Shown: one piece after another, positions 12,241-19,774 of the stretch
Layout: each line of letters begins with the position of its first letter
Position numbering within the stretch: the stretch's first letter is position 1
Origin: a virus
DNA: 20,243 bases
IMG/VR virus record: IMGVR_UViG_3300042934_000300
Span: 1 to 20,243 of that record
Direction: 5' to 3' (one strand)
Made by a program: the position numbers and the translations under genes
Notes under the pieces: generated by a model
Told to the model about the DNA's origin: nothing
Seen by the model: the letters and a program-made list of their open reading frames with translations, nothing else
Database searches by the model: none

Positions 12241-12684
12241 ATGAGTAAAATGTTAAAAAGAATTGCAGTACTTGTTTTTCTCGTAACACTAGTAAGTGCT
12301 CCATCTACCGCACTAGCTGCTTCTCAAGCGGTTTGTGTAGCCGATTACGGCTATTATAAGTCTTTTGAGTATCAACCATCACCTCTTGAAATACGTCCTG
12401 GCTTTTCAGCAAACTTATCAAATAATATATTTGATGGACTATTCGTAACCGCTGAAAATACTCGTTTACACGTAGCTTGCAACACCTCATTTAATGGTCA
12501 GCTTAGATATCGCATATATAGAACTACTCCAACTTTTAGTCTTGTAGTAGAAGGAATAGCTGATAACGGTTCATTCTATGCAGAAACTCCCGTATTTGCT
12601 CAATCTGGAACTTATATAATAGAGGTTACAAATATCGGAGTTCCTTTTATGTACATAGAAAATTATTCCGTTTGGTATGATTAA
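12241..12684 (+). CDS. Secreted protein of unknown function (possible lysogenic-conversion gene)
   Basis: 147 residues, ATG at 12241 with AAAGGTGG eight bases upstream. A classical signal peptide is visible: basic MSKMLKRIA, hydrophobic VLVFLVTLVSA, then cleavage probably after ALA near residue 27. The mature part of about 120 residues is beta-rich (SFEYQPSPLEIRPGF, LRYRIYRTTPTFSLVVEG, GTYIIEVTNIGVPFMYIENY) and resembles a single beta-sandwich domain without recognisable catalytic residues. It has two cysteines (VCVADYG, VACNTSF) that could pair. It has its own terminator and probably its own promoter and runs against the phage operon. Such genes are typical morons expressed from a prophage. 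Confidence 0.75.
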   Translation: MSKMLKRIAVLVFLVTLVSAPSTALAASQAVCVADYGYYKSFEYQPSPLEIRPGFSANLSNNIFDGLFVTAENTRLHVACNTSFNGQLRYRIYRTTPTFSLVVEGIADNGSFYAETPVFAQSGTYIIEVTNIGVPFMYIENYSVWYD

Positions 12685-12698
12685 GTCTTTTTTAAGAT

Positions 12699-12732
12699 GG
12701 GCTGTCTGTAATAGGACAGCCCTTTCTTTTTC
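12699..12732 (+). terminator. Strong intrinsic terminator of the secreted-protein gene
   Basis: GGGCTGTC-(8-base loop)-GACAGCCC is a perfect 8-base GC-rich stem followed by TTTCTTTTTC on the plus strand. It lies 14 bases after the stop and directly against the end of the converging methylase gene. The minus strand has no T run after the stem, so it is mainly one-directional. Confidence 0.9.
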
Positions 12733-12735
12733 ATG

Positions 12736-13506
12736 CTAATAATTCATCCATAGCACTTCGGTCCGTGGCAGCGAATTTTCAGCTCTGGCCGGAGTGCTTA
12801 TCTTTCTCCAGTCCTTCAGGTACATATTATAAATCTCATTCTCATACCCTGATAACATCACCGGACCGGTATGTAACAAAAGCGTCTCGAGTAATTCAAC
12901 ATGATCCTGATCAGTCATTTCATGGCGGTATTGCTTCCTTGACCGGGTAGACAACACATACGGCGGGTCTCCATAAATCAGAACGTTGGAATGGTTAAAT
13001 GCCTTGATCAGATCAATCGCCGGTTTATGTTCTATCTGCACCATCTTCAGCCGCTGAGCTACAGCCGTTATAACTTCAGGAAGGTCATTCCAGTACCGGA
13101 CCGCATATGCTGCTTCTCGACCGTATACATCTTTCTTCCATCCACATTTTTCGCATAGCCGGAAGCCATGTCCCATTCCAGACCGAATAAGAAAGTTCTT
13201 TGCTCTCTCGACATCCGATAAAGTATCGGAGTTTTCCGGAAAGGCTTCGTTATATTCCGTCCTCGCATACGGTGTATATACTATTTTTTCGATTAGCTCG
13301 TCCTTCTTTGTCCGGATCACCCGGAAGAGATTTACGACATCATCATCCAGATCGTTGATAGTTTCTATTCTGGAAGGTTCTTTGTTAAGCAGCACTGCGA
13401 TCCCTCCGGCATATGGTTCCAAATAGCTGTGATGTACCGGCATATTTTCGATTATCCATGGAGCTATACGTTGCTTGCTTCCAGGATATCTTAATAATGT
13501 TCTCAT
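12736..13506 (-). CDS. DNA adenine N6-methyltransferase, D12/Dam class
   Basis: 256 residues, ATG at 13506 overlapping the stop of the HNH gene (ATGA). Landmarks of the D12 class are all present: RYPGSKQRIAPWI at the N-terminus, SAM-binding EPYAGGIAVLLNK, catalytic DPPY in VLIYGDPPYVLSTR, and the C-terminal PRTEVLWMNY. The central 'GFRLCEKCGWKKDVYGR' part corresponds to the target-recognition segment. The protein would methylate adenine in phage DNA, probably to evade host restriction or to mark replication. No restriction partner is adjacent. It is intact and of normal length. Confidence 0.92.
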   Translation of the reverse strand: MRTLLRYPGSKQRIAPWIIENMPVHHSYLEPYAGGIAVLLNKEPSRIETINDLDDDVVNLFRVIRTKKDELIEKIVYTPYARTEYNEAFPENSDTLSDVERAKNFLIRSGMGHGFRLCEKCGWKKDVYGREAAYAVRYWNDLPEVITAVAQRLKMVQIEHKPAIDLIKAFNHSNVLIYGDPPYVLSTRSRKQYRHEMTDQDHVELLETLLLHTGPVMLSGYENEIYNMYLKDWRKISTPARAENSLPRTEVLWMNY

Positions 13507-14279
13507 ACCCTCTTCCTCCTCTGATTTGCTTTTGATGCTATGTCAGCTATGGTTATTCCGATCCGGGTAAGATCTGCGTCTTTCTGAATGAGTTTAAGAT
13601 GGTTAAGCGTTGCTAACTGGGCACGAGTTACAATAATGAGATTGCCAGGATCCATATTAAGCTTGTTACCATCTCCGAAAATAATCGCATGACCCTTCGG
13701 TACGGGACCGTTATGTTCTTCCCAAATCAGTACATGTTTTTGCTTCCAGTTTTTATTAAGGTGCCCGTCCTGTATCTTTACGTAAATATATCCATCCTTT
13801 GAGTCAATCCTCTCAGATCCGATCGGTAAACGGTTGGGCGGTATGCTTCCTTTCTTGAACTGCGTTTCTTCACCACCTATCCAATACTTCTTTTTACCTT
13901 TATTGAAGGGTACATTGCCTTTATGATATTGCCCAGTCAGACCGCTATCCAGCTTATACCTCGCATAGCATCCTTTAATCTGTTCCTTGGTGTAGTTCGT
14001 TCCAAATGCATCATTCAACATGTCAGCCATAGACTGATGTCCGGTACCAACGTAATGTTCCATGACAAAGGTTCTGACATTCTCGGGATAAGAATATCCC
14101 TCTCCTTTAATCCTTGTTGGGAGCCCATTTTTCAAATCATGGTTTTTCATATATGAACGCATTTTTGATTCAGTAAAGTCTGTTCCTAGTTTGGAATTAA
14201 CCAGATCGGCCAATTCCGATGTCCGCCTTCCGGCAACATTATCAGCTATAAATCTGTTAACTTCTTTGGAGTATCTCAT
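13503..14279 (-). CDS. HNH endonuclease-like phage protein
   Basis: 258 residues from ATG 14279 with GGAGGG just before it. The N-terminal half has two repeats of a small helical DNA-binding module: FIADNVAGRRTSELADLVNSKLGTDFTESKMRSYMKNH, and then FVMEHYVGTGHQSMADMLNDAFGTNYTKEQIKGCYARY. They share the pattern 'L(A/N)..(F/G)GT(N/D)(F/Y)T..(Q/K)(M/I)(K/R)(S/G)'. A basic linker leads to the HNH part, with KHVLIWEEHNGPVPKGHAIIF, a GDGNKLNMDPGNL segment and a late histidine. These proteins are common beside methylases in Gram-positive phages. Cutting activity is inferred from the motif; a nicking or packaging role is possible. Confidence 0.85.
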   Translation of the reverse strand: MRYSKEVNRFIADNVAGRRTSELADLVNSKLGTDFTESKMRSYMKNHDLKNGLPTRIKGEGYSYPENVRTFVMEHYVGTGHQSMADMLNDAFGTNYTKEQIKGCYARYKLDSGLTGQYHKGNVPFNKGKKKYWIGGEETQFKKGSIPPNRLPIGSERIDSKDGYIYVKIQDGHLNKNWKQKHVLIWEEHNGPVPKGHAIIFGDGNKLNMDPGNLIIVTRAQLATLNHLKLIQKDADLTRIGITIADIASKANQRRKRV

Positions 14280-14280
14280 A

Positions 14281-14511
14281 TCATCCCTCCAGCATCTTAG
14301 GGATTTTAACATCTGCATTCATTCGGTCATCTTGAAGTTTCTTTGCTTGCAGTACTAAGGATCCGTTAGCAATTATCCTTGATGCTACATCATTAATTGC
14401 TTTCGCCCTAGTTATTTCTTCTTGCAATGCATCGCCTTTTAATTCTTCATCATTCAACCTTTCTAATTGGGCGAATAGATGATTGTTTAAATCTCCTAAT
14501 GTATTTTGCAT
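14281..14511 (-). CDS. Small conserved phage protein, helical, unknown function
   Basis: 76 residues, ATG at 14511 behind AAGGAGGTAAGTT. It begins MQNTLGDLNNHLFAQLERL and ends NADVKIPKMLEG, with helical ELKGDALQEEITRAKAINDVASRII in between. This layout recurs in Clostridia phage middle regions as a separate small gene next to HNH proteins. No catalytic or metal site is seen, and the role is unknown. Its stop lies immediately before the HNH gene. Confidence 0.75.
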   Translation of the reverse strand: MQNTLGDLNNHLFAQLERLNDEELKGDALQEEITRAKAINDVASRIIANGSLVLQAKKLQDDRMNADVKIPKMLEG

Positions 14512-14820
14512 CTAACTTACCTCCTTACTTATTTTGATTCCGATGCATGGTACCAGAAATATGTATACAGCTTTTTTAGTTCTGTCAATGAAAATACCAA
14601 TCCATATGTCATACCATGTGACGATTAATTTAATTTTCATCATTACCCCCCCGGTCCAAGCCTTAAGCCAACACTTTATATGTACGAAGATATCTCGATT
14701 GCCGCTGGTCCGGGAATAATAAAATTCACAATTGTTCGCTTCGTCCTCGGTTATAAAATCCTTGCAGACATCACAGCGTTTATTGACTGCCTTAAGAATT
14801 AGTTTCTTATCGTAATCCAT
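14512..14820 (-). CDS. Fused ORF: CxxC zinc-knuckle protein joined to a small 'MKIK...WYDIWIG' phage protein
   Basis: 102 residues, ATG at 14820 with GAGGCG before it. Residues 1-59 look like one protein: CDVCKDFITEDEA, then FVHIKCWLKAWTGG, a C-x2-C...H-x3-C zinc site. Residues 61-102 look like another, normally free-standing phage protein (MKIKLIVTWYDIWIGIFIDR, hydrophobic YIFLVPCIGI). The join is a run of seven G (plus strand 14646-14652, C7). With six G the first frame would end in TAA overlapping ATG ATG, and the second would start normally. Sequencing error, indel or phase variation should be considered. Confidence 0.6.
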   Translation of the reverse strand: MDYDKKLILKAVNKRCDVCKDFITEDEANNCEFYYSRTSGNRDIFVHIKCWLKAWTGGVMMKIKLIVTWYDIWIGIFIDRTKKAVYIFLVPCIGIKISKEVS

Positions 14821-14827
14821 AGGCGCC

Positions 14828-16627
14828 TCATTTCTTCTGAAGATCTTTCAGATAATCAGTTATTTCAGACATACTGGATGTAGTGTGGTCATACTTCTTT
14901 TCGTACGTTCTCTTACTTCCATATGCCTCTTTATTCTTTTGGAGAAGATGATAATGCTGCTCATCATGGGTACCGGCTTTCCAGTAAAGTTCCCTTTCTC
15001 GGTATTCCTCAACTACAAGCCTGTCACCGTTAGGAAAATCATATTTGTAATAATAGCAATCAACATGCTGGTCGTAATACCATTCACCCCAGGTCTTATA
15101 ATTCTCAGCCCACTCTTTCCGCTGATCATTGTTTTTAAGGATTGGCAGCTCTGGCTGTACCGGCTTAGGCTCTTCGATTACCTGAGGCTTACGCATTTCC
15201 TTATCGAGCAGAATAATCGCATCATACCGCATTTTCGCTTTTCTTCTGCCAGGTACCGTATCATTATTTTTGCGGAAGGCTTCAATGTATTCTGTTAGTT
15301 TATCGATTTCGGTATTTACATCATGGTAAGAGTAATACTCTGGATCTATTACCTCGGGCTCATCCTCTTCGTCTGATTCCGGTACCGTCTGGATGATATC
15401 AGCTTCTATGGTTTCAACTGGTTCCGGCTCAATCGGTTGCCACTTATCTCCATTAACACAATAATTATCTTCGGTATTTGGATAATCACAGCATCCTTGA
15501 ATTTCTCTACCACAGGTATCACATGGAAGAGCTTCACCTTGATCGGGCTTATCAATCTCCTGCTCCCAATGATTAAGTGTATTGTCGCAACTGTTACACG
15601 GAAATTCCTTTGCGTCTGGATGATCTTTAAAATATTCCTCAGTGGTCATGATAGTATACTTACAATAAGCGCATTTCTTTTCTACGTTTTCATCCACATC
15701 GTTCACGATCTCAGGATCATTATCCACAATATTCAGGGTAACGTTCATAGCTTTAGGCTCTTCGTAAATATCAAGTGCCTCTTTAACAAATCGCCCATAC
15801 TTCATATGCATCTTTTCTTTACTTACTTCAATGTCAATTCCTCCAGCAAAACTGTGAAAACTGTAATTCCACTCAGAGCAGCCGCTATGTAGAGCTCCAT
15901 AAGGAGATCTATACTTCTGAAATGATTTTGATATATCGCCGGGAACATTGGTTGTTTTGCTTATCTCAAAAAGTTTTTTAAGGTCATCAGGATATTTATC
16001 AAAATACCATTTTACAAACCAGCGCTCATCGTGCAGCTCTTCCTGATCTGACTTATCACAGGAATTACAATCCTCAGATATTCCACCCGAGCACTTCAAT
16101 TCATCCTCTCCGGTATCATTGATCTGATCTCTGATAAAACATTCCGGTTCGACTTGCGATGTCGCAACTTTCTCAGGCTCCGCTTTTTTATGCGACGTCG
16201 CATAAGATTTTTCTGATTGTTTAATATTCTTGATCTCTGCTACCGTAGTCGTTATAGTAACCTGTTCTAGCTGCTGATCAGTCATGGTTAACATTTCTGA
16301 CAGCTTACTTTTATCAAAACTAATATACTTATCAATCAGGATTGGAGAGTTACCATCCTTGCTAAATCGGTCATTAATGGACATATACCTGCTCGCCCAT
16401 GATTGACTGAAACCAAATTCGGTTTGTGCAAATTCCCATATGTTCTGATATCCATCCTCGGTAAACAATTGATTATCCCGGATATATTTCAGGTAATATC
16501 CGATAGCGACAAAACTCCTGCTGGCACTGGCTATATTAGATTTAATAAATTCCTTTACATCCAGAAGTAGTAGCTCCTTGTACCATTCCGGGTTATTATC
16601 CATTAATTCTTGTAGTTCCTCACTCAC
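14828..16627 (-). CDS. Large phage replication/regulation protein with DUF3102-like N-terminus and zinc knuckles
   Basis: 599 residues, GTG at 16627 overlapping the previous stop (GTGA) with GGAGGG upstream. The N-terminus has FVAIGYYLKYIRDNQLFTEDGY and NIWEFAQTEFGFSQSWASRY followed by KLSEMLTMTDQQLEQVT, the pattern of ParB/DUF3102-like phage proteins that hold a helix-turn-helix. In the middle are cysteine pairs near 187-190, 319/322, 344/347, 369/372 and 379/380, suggesting two zinc sites. The C-terminus contains WYYDQHVDCYYYKYDFPNGDRLVVEEY and a helical end. It is probably a DNA-binding protein of the replication module, but the precise role is unknown. Two palindromes lie inside the gene (16154-16205). 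Confidence 0.6.
   Translation of the reverse strand: MSEELQELMDNNPEWYKELLLLDVKEFIKSNIASASRSFVAIGYYLKYIRDNQLFTEDGYQNIWEFAQTEFGFSQSWASRYMSINDRFSKDGNSPILIDKYISFDKSKLSEMLTMTDQQLEQVTITTTVAEIKNIKQSEKSYATSHKKAEPEKVATSQVEPECFIRDQINDTGEDELKCSGGISEDCNSCDKSDQEELHDERWFVKWYFDKYPDDLKKLFEISKTTNVPGDISKSFQKYRSPYGALHSGCSEWNYSFHSFAGGIDIEVSKEKMHMKYGRFVKEALDIYEEPKAMNVTLNIVDNDPEIVNDVDENVEKKCAYCKYTIMTTEEYFKDHPDAKEFPCNSCDNTLNHWEQEIDKPDQGEALPCDTCGREIQGCCDYPNTEDNYCVNGDKWQPIEPEPVETIEADIIQTVPESDEEDEPEVIDPEYYSYHDVNTEIDKLTEYIEAFRKNNDTVPGRRKAKMRYDAIILLDKEMRKPQVIEEPKPVQPELPILKNNDQRKEWAENYKTWGEWYYDQHVDCYYYKYDFPNGDRLVVEEYRERELYWKAGTHDEQHYHLLQKNKEAYGSKRTYEKKYDHTTSSMSEITDYLKDLQKK
16154..16205. repeat. Two palindromes sharing TGCGAYGTCGCA
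   Basis: TTGCGATGTCGCAA (16154-16167) and TTATGCGACGTCGCATAA (16188-16205) occur 36 bases apart, centre to centre. The second is a perfect 18-base palindrome. Both encode an A-T-S motif in the large regulator gene. They could be operator or recognition sites for a dimeric protein, or just a repeated codon pattern. Confidence 0.45.
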
Positions 16628-16833
16628 TTGAATCCCTCCTTACTCTTAAACTCAATCACCTTGACCAGCTCAAGAAGTATCTGCCGGCACAGGTCACAAT
16701 CATACCGGTGATCTATCTCTTTCATTTCCTGCATCAGGATAACCCAATCATCCGGGTTGGAAATATCCTTCCATCGAAGATAATAGTTGTAAGTGTCCTT
16801 AAATATCAATCTGACCTGTTCTTTATCTGGCAT
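16624..16833 (-). CDS. Small phage protein, unknown function
   Basis: 69 residues, ATG at 16833 behind AAGGAGGT. Sequence: MPDKEQVRLIFKDTYNYYLRW, with a KDISNPDDWVILMQEMKEIDHRY segment, then CDLCRQILLELVKVIEF. One CxxC occurs (CDLC). This pattern is found in small genes beside the replication module of Clostridia phages. It starts the minus-strand run just after the repeat field and overlaps the next gene by four bases. Confidence 0.75.
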   Translation of the reverse strand: MPDKEQVRLIFKDTYNYYLRWKDISNPDDWVILMQEMKEIDHRYDCDLCRQILLELVKVIEFKSKEGFK

Positions 16834-16895
16834 TTTATTAACCTCCTTATAGTAACCGGGGTAACCGTGAGGTAACCGTTGGCTTGGTTACCGCT

Positions 16896-17062
16896 AAAGC
16901 CTTGATTTTACTGACAAAACTGGCACGGTAACCGTAGTAACCGTTATTTTTTACGCGCGTATAGAAAATGCTTTTATATTATTATTTGTATATAGGATTG
17001 ATATTTTTCACGGTTACTACGGTGAAACGGTTACCGCAAGCATCAAAGCCTTGATTTTACTG
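16896..17062 (+). repeat. 18-base direct repeat in the origin region
   Basis: AAAGCCTTGATTTTACTG occurs at 16896-16913 and 17045-17062, each shortly after GGTTACCGC and 9-13 bases before another GGTAACC. The whole module is therefore duplicated at a spacing of about 149 bases. Confidence 0.85.
16931..17023. repeat. 14-base inverted repeat flanking the AT-rich core
   Basis: ACCGTAGTAACCGT (16931-16944) and ACGGTTACTACGGT (17010-17023) are exact reverse complements, 65 bases apart. The enclosed DNA is AT-rich apart from ACGCGCGT. The arrangement could be an unwinding region held by two facing binding sites. Confidence 0.8.
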
Positions 17063-17108
17063 GGTTTCTTCGGTAACCGTTATGTATTAATCTTACGGTA
17101 CTTTTCGG

Positions 17109-18941
17109 TTACCTTTGGGGTTTAAACGGTACTTTTTGTAGATTAGATGGCTCGAATTCTGTATCATCTTCTTTAAGACTGACACACCATGCCTTCATAC
17201 CGTTTATACTTACGCTTTTAAATGGACGATCCGCTGCTGACTCTGTATATCCTTTCTGTTTCATCCAACTAGAAAGTGCTTTGGAATCATATCCTCCTTC
17301 ACTACACATCTTCTCAAACATACTTTTAAGAATATTGATCTTTCCGCCTGAAATACTTCCCCAGCATTCGCCGACAGGCATATTACCCTTCGTAGCAAAT
17401 TTGTAGTGATTTGCAGTAACCATATCTCTCAGGAACTCATATCCTCTTAAACCTGTGTCGATCGAATCCTTTGTCTGTAAATGCTTTTCGATATCACTAA
17501 CCTTCATAGCTCTGTTATCGCAGAAAATCCATTTTGTAGCCAATGCATCAGCGGTTAAAATTGCAGCCGCAGCCATAGATTGTTTCTCGGTTGCTCCTGT
17601 TCCAAAGGAATTATAGAATTCCTTATAGATCCTCTCAACCTCTTCTCTGGCAGCCTCATTACGAAGTAGCATGACAAATATCCTACCGGCATGACCATAG
17701 TTTTTTCTAATGATATCAGCAACAGCGGGAATATCATTAAACAGCTTTTCCTTGCACTCGATCTCAATAATTCTATTAACCGCACCACCGCCAGAAGCAC
17801 TGTTTGTTATTGGACCTTCTCCCGATGTAAGAATACAGTTTTTCCATGTTGGAGTTTTTTGAATTCCTCCTGTTTTCTTTCCTCTTATACGTCCAGTTCC
17901 CTCACAGAGCATATATACAGTAGTTTCAAACATTTTCTTATCTTTAACCAACTGGAACTCATCCAGGACGAGTGGCATACTATTAACAAATCCGGCTAAT
18001 AATTCCGTCCCTACCGGCGTACCATTGAATGTTTGAAAATAAGCTTCTTCTCCAGGGTCTGCCCATACCGATATTGCAAGCATTTGAGATACAGACTTAC
18101 CAACCTCTGAACCTCCCCAAAAATGAACTATGAAATTCAATTTTCCAAGGATTTTAAGCAGTACACTCGCAAAACTGGCAGCCAACATTATCCTGGACGG
18201 AGAATCGGTTCTTCTTACTTCTTTCGCTAACTTAAGCCATTCGTCAAAACTTCCCTCTGATCTGATAGACTTGTATATATTTTCAAAGTCATTATTACCA
18301 TCGAAAACCAAATCATCCACATAGGGACTAAATTCGCCTCGGTTTGTCCATCCAAGTCGACCCACTGAGTTGTGCTGAGGGATAACGTCATAATTAAGGT
18401 TTTCGATGTCATGCAGGTACCGGACCAAATACTTTGAGTTCTCCGAAGTTACCGCCACTCCATTATTGGATAGCTCTAAAATATTGTTAGCGCTTGCTAT
18501 TGTGCGTCTTTCATAAATTTCGTTTCTCCAGAACTTACCTTTTTTAAAAGCAATCCTTAATTTTTCGGTACCAGTATCAATATTAGATAAACACTCCACC
18601 GGCATAATTGGATGAACACAGGCTATATCTTCGCCATTACGTTCATTTCTCCTACTAACAGCGTAATCATCAGCTAACCACTCTCCAGTCTTAAGCTCAA
18701 GATCCTGCCCGTCGAATTGAGTAACATTATCAATAATTACACCTTTACCAGCTTGATCCTCTGCATAAGCTTTAAGCATTCTTCCGAATTCCCTGAAACC
18801 AACGTTCGTTGCATTGTCTTTTAAAGTGGTGAATACCTGGTTGTACTTGAAGCGGTTATTTCTTAAGGCAAACAATACCTTGTATGGCTCTTCAGTATTA
18901 AAATCAGCTTTTGAGTATTGTTTTACCGATAATTCCTCCAT
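17109..18941 (-). CDS. DUF927-family replicative helicase-like ATPase
   Basis: 610 residues, ATG at 18941 with AAGGAGGT within the preceding gene's end; the overlap with that gene is 38 bases. The N-terminal 150 residues are a variable domain. Central landmarks of the DUF927/phage DNA-helicase ATPase core are: VGRLGWTNRGEF (about 193-204), Walker A GGSEVGKS (276-283), then PLVLDEFQ (323-330) with Walker B acidic residues, and a sensor-like CILTSGEGPITNSASGGG. A winged-helix-like end (FLRDMVTANHYKFATKG) and NILKSMFEKMCSEGG follow. Expected role: unwinding or initiating replication of phage DNA. Its stop codon is inside the iteron field. Confidence 0.85.
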   Translation of the reverse strand: MEELSVKQYSKADFNTEEPYKVLFALRNNRFKYNQVFTTLKDNATNVGFREFGRMLKAYAEDQAGKGVIIDNVTQFDGQDLELKTGEWLADDYAVSRRNERNGEDIACVHPIMPVECLSNIDTGTEKLRIAFKKGKFWRNEIYERRTIASANNILELSNNGVAVTSENSKYLVRYLHDIENLNYDVIPQHNSVGRLGWTNRGEFSPYVDDLVFDGNNDFENIYKSIRSEGSFDEWLKLAKEVRRTDSPSRIMLAASFASVLLKILGKLNFIVHFWGGSEVGKSVSQMLAISVWADPGEEAYFQTFNGTPVGTELLAGFVNSMPLVLDEFQLVKDKKMFETTVYMLCEGTGRIRGKKTGGIQKTPTWKNCILTSGEGPITNSASGGGAVNRIIEIECKEKLFNDIPAVADIIRKNYGHAGRIFVMLLRNEAAREEVERIYKEFYNSFGTGATEKQSMAAAAILTADALATKWIFCDNRAMKVSDIEKHLQTKDSIDTGLRGYEFLRDMVTANHYKFATKGNMPVGECWGSISGGKINILKSMFEKMCSEGGYDSKALSSWMKQKGYTESAADRPFKSVSINGMKAWCVSLKEDDTEFEPSNLQKVPFKPQR

Positions 18942-19215
18942 ACTTCTTAACCACCTCCTTGCCTTCTTCGTAAGAACCTCGGTTTAGTATTTCAAGGTCT
19001 ACTGTGTATTTAAGTATTTCGTTCCTGCAGAGTATTTCCTCATCGGAAAAAGGTTCAAACGAAGTTATTACCTTCTTGTACATTAAAATTGCTCTCATTA
19101 TGTAAGCCCTGGTCTCTTCTCTGTTTATCTTTTTAGCTTTGATAAATGGATCCTGTTTTACTTTAGGTTCAATATGCTGTTTTTGTATTGCTATCCTTTG
19201 ACGGTAGCTCTGCAT
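18904..19215 (-). CDS. Small basic protein of the replication module, unknown function
   Basis: 103 residues, ATG at 19215 with GGCGGTGA upstream, two bases after the ERCC4 nuclease stop. It is helical and basic: MQSYRQRIAIQKQHIEP, EETRAYIMRAILMYKKVI, FSDEEILCRNEILKYTVDLEIL. The 3' end carries the ribosome site of the helicase gene, so translation is coupled. No known domain is recognised. Confidence 0.7.
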   Translation of the reverse strand: MQSYRQRIAIQKQHIEPKVKQDPFIKAKKINREETRAYIMRAILMYKKVITSFEPFSDEEILCRNEILKYTVDLEILNRGSYEEGKEVVKKYGGIIGKTILKS

Positions 19216-19217
19216 TA

Positions 19218-19730
19218 TTAATCACCGCCTAAAAGCTCAACTATCTTTGCTCCTGCATCGCCACGGCTGCAAAACATGAATTCAACACCATATTTTTCTT
19301 GCATCGTTTTCATAGCTTTGGAAAGTGTCTGACCCGTTGTCGGAGGTCTCATGCCTGCTACAGACTGGCATTTTCTCTGCATTGACTTAACCGTTCGCAT
19401 AAAAGTTTCTATCCTTGGATTTTGCCAAAGAGCTACATCATCGATGGATTTAACTCCCCAACCATGCTCCACTAATACAATAAGCTTTATTCCATTATCC
19501 TGAGCAAGTTGACACTCTCTCCGGAATCGGTCATGCTCTTTACCGCATATGTTACCTACGCACTCCTGCAGGTCTTTTTTACTGTCAATTACGACTGATA
19601 AATTCTTCATGTTGGCATAATCACCAACCGGAAGCTTACTTCTGAATATTTTAATCCCGAGCTTTTCGAGCTGGGCGTTTTCGATTTTATGCTTATCTAT
19701 CTGCTGTCTAGTGTCTTCAATTATTGTCAA
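19218..19730 (-). CDS. ERCC4-type nuclease
   Basis: 170 residues. The start is TTG at 19730 (MTIIEDTRQQ) with AAAGGAGT nine bases upstream; I see no better ATG. Motifs of the ERCC4 nuclease fold: EDTR (residues 5-8), LPVGDY (D37) and VVIDSKKDLQE (D49, K51), corresponding to the GDY and ERKxxxD-like site, with RFRRECQ helix after it. The C-terminus, LSKAMKTMQEKYGVEFMFCSR, completes the fold. It probably processes branched or flap DNA in phage replication or recombination. The gene is preceded by a long structured leader. Confidence 0.88.
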   Translation of the reverse strand: MTIIEDTRQQIDKHKIENAQLEKLGIKIFRSKLPVGDYANMKNLSVVIDSKKDLQECVGNICGKEHDRFRRECQLAQDNGIKLIVLVEHGWGVKSIDDVALWQNPRIETFMRTVKSMQRKCQSVAGMRPPTTGQTLSKAMKTMQEKYGVEFMFCSRGDAGAKIVELLGGD

Positions 19731-19747
19731 TATGTATTACTCCTTTC

Positions 19748-19774
19748 TCCGGAGCAGCGATGAACTACCCCGGA
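19748..19774 (-). promoter_or_regulatory. Hairpin just before the ERCC4 nuclease ribosome site
   Basis: Minus strand TCCGGGGTAG-TTCATCG-CTGCTCCGGA makes a 10-pair stem (two G-T wobbles) ending four bases before AAAGGAGT. No T run follows, so it is not a terminator. It may influence translation from the TTG start. Confidence 0.5.

Larger units (their letters stand above)
16852..17113. other. Probable phage replication origin: GGTNACC iterons around an AT-rich core
   Basis: Ten copies of GTAACC or GGTTAC are visible (plus-strand first bases 16852, 16861, 16872, 16886, 16928, 16937, 17012, 17029, 17073, 17107). Most extend to the palindrome GGTNACC with CG flanks (CGGTAACCGT). The 65-base AT-rich core (about 16945-17009) is flanked by a perfect 14-base inverted repeat. 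The field is 0.28 kb long, has no gene, and lies directly downstream of the DUF927 helicase gene. Iterons next to a replication gene are the usual form of phage and plasmid origins. Confidence 0.6.

Noticed and set aside
12305-12490. Minus-strand open frame opposite the secreted-protein gene
   Set aside because: It lies antisense to a gene with signal peptide, ribosome site and terminator, and has no support of its own.
14885-15298. Plus-strand open frame of 137 residues
   Set aside because: It has a low-complexity hydrophobic translation and lies antisense to the same real gene, with no ribosome site.
15437-15892. Long plus-strand open frame (151 residues) opposite the 599-residue gene
   Set aside because: It has no ribosome site, a composition rich in I, F and L typical of the reverse complement of an acidic coding region, and the opposite strand holds a well-supported gene.
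16852-17113. CRISPR array
   Set aside because: The GGTNACC copies are short, occur in both orientations and at irregular spacing, and no spacers of constant length exist.
17555-17800. Minus-strand open frames within the DUF927 gene in other frames
   Set aside because: They are shadow frames with arginine/leucine-rich translations and no ribosome site.
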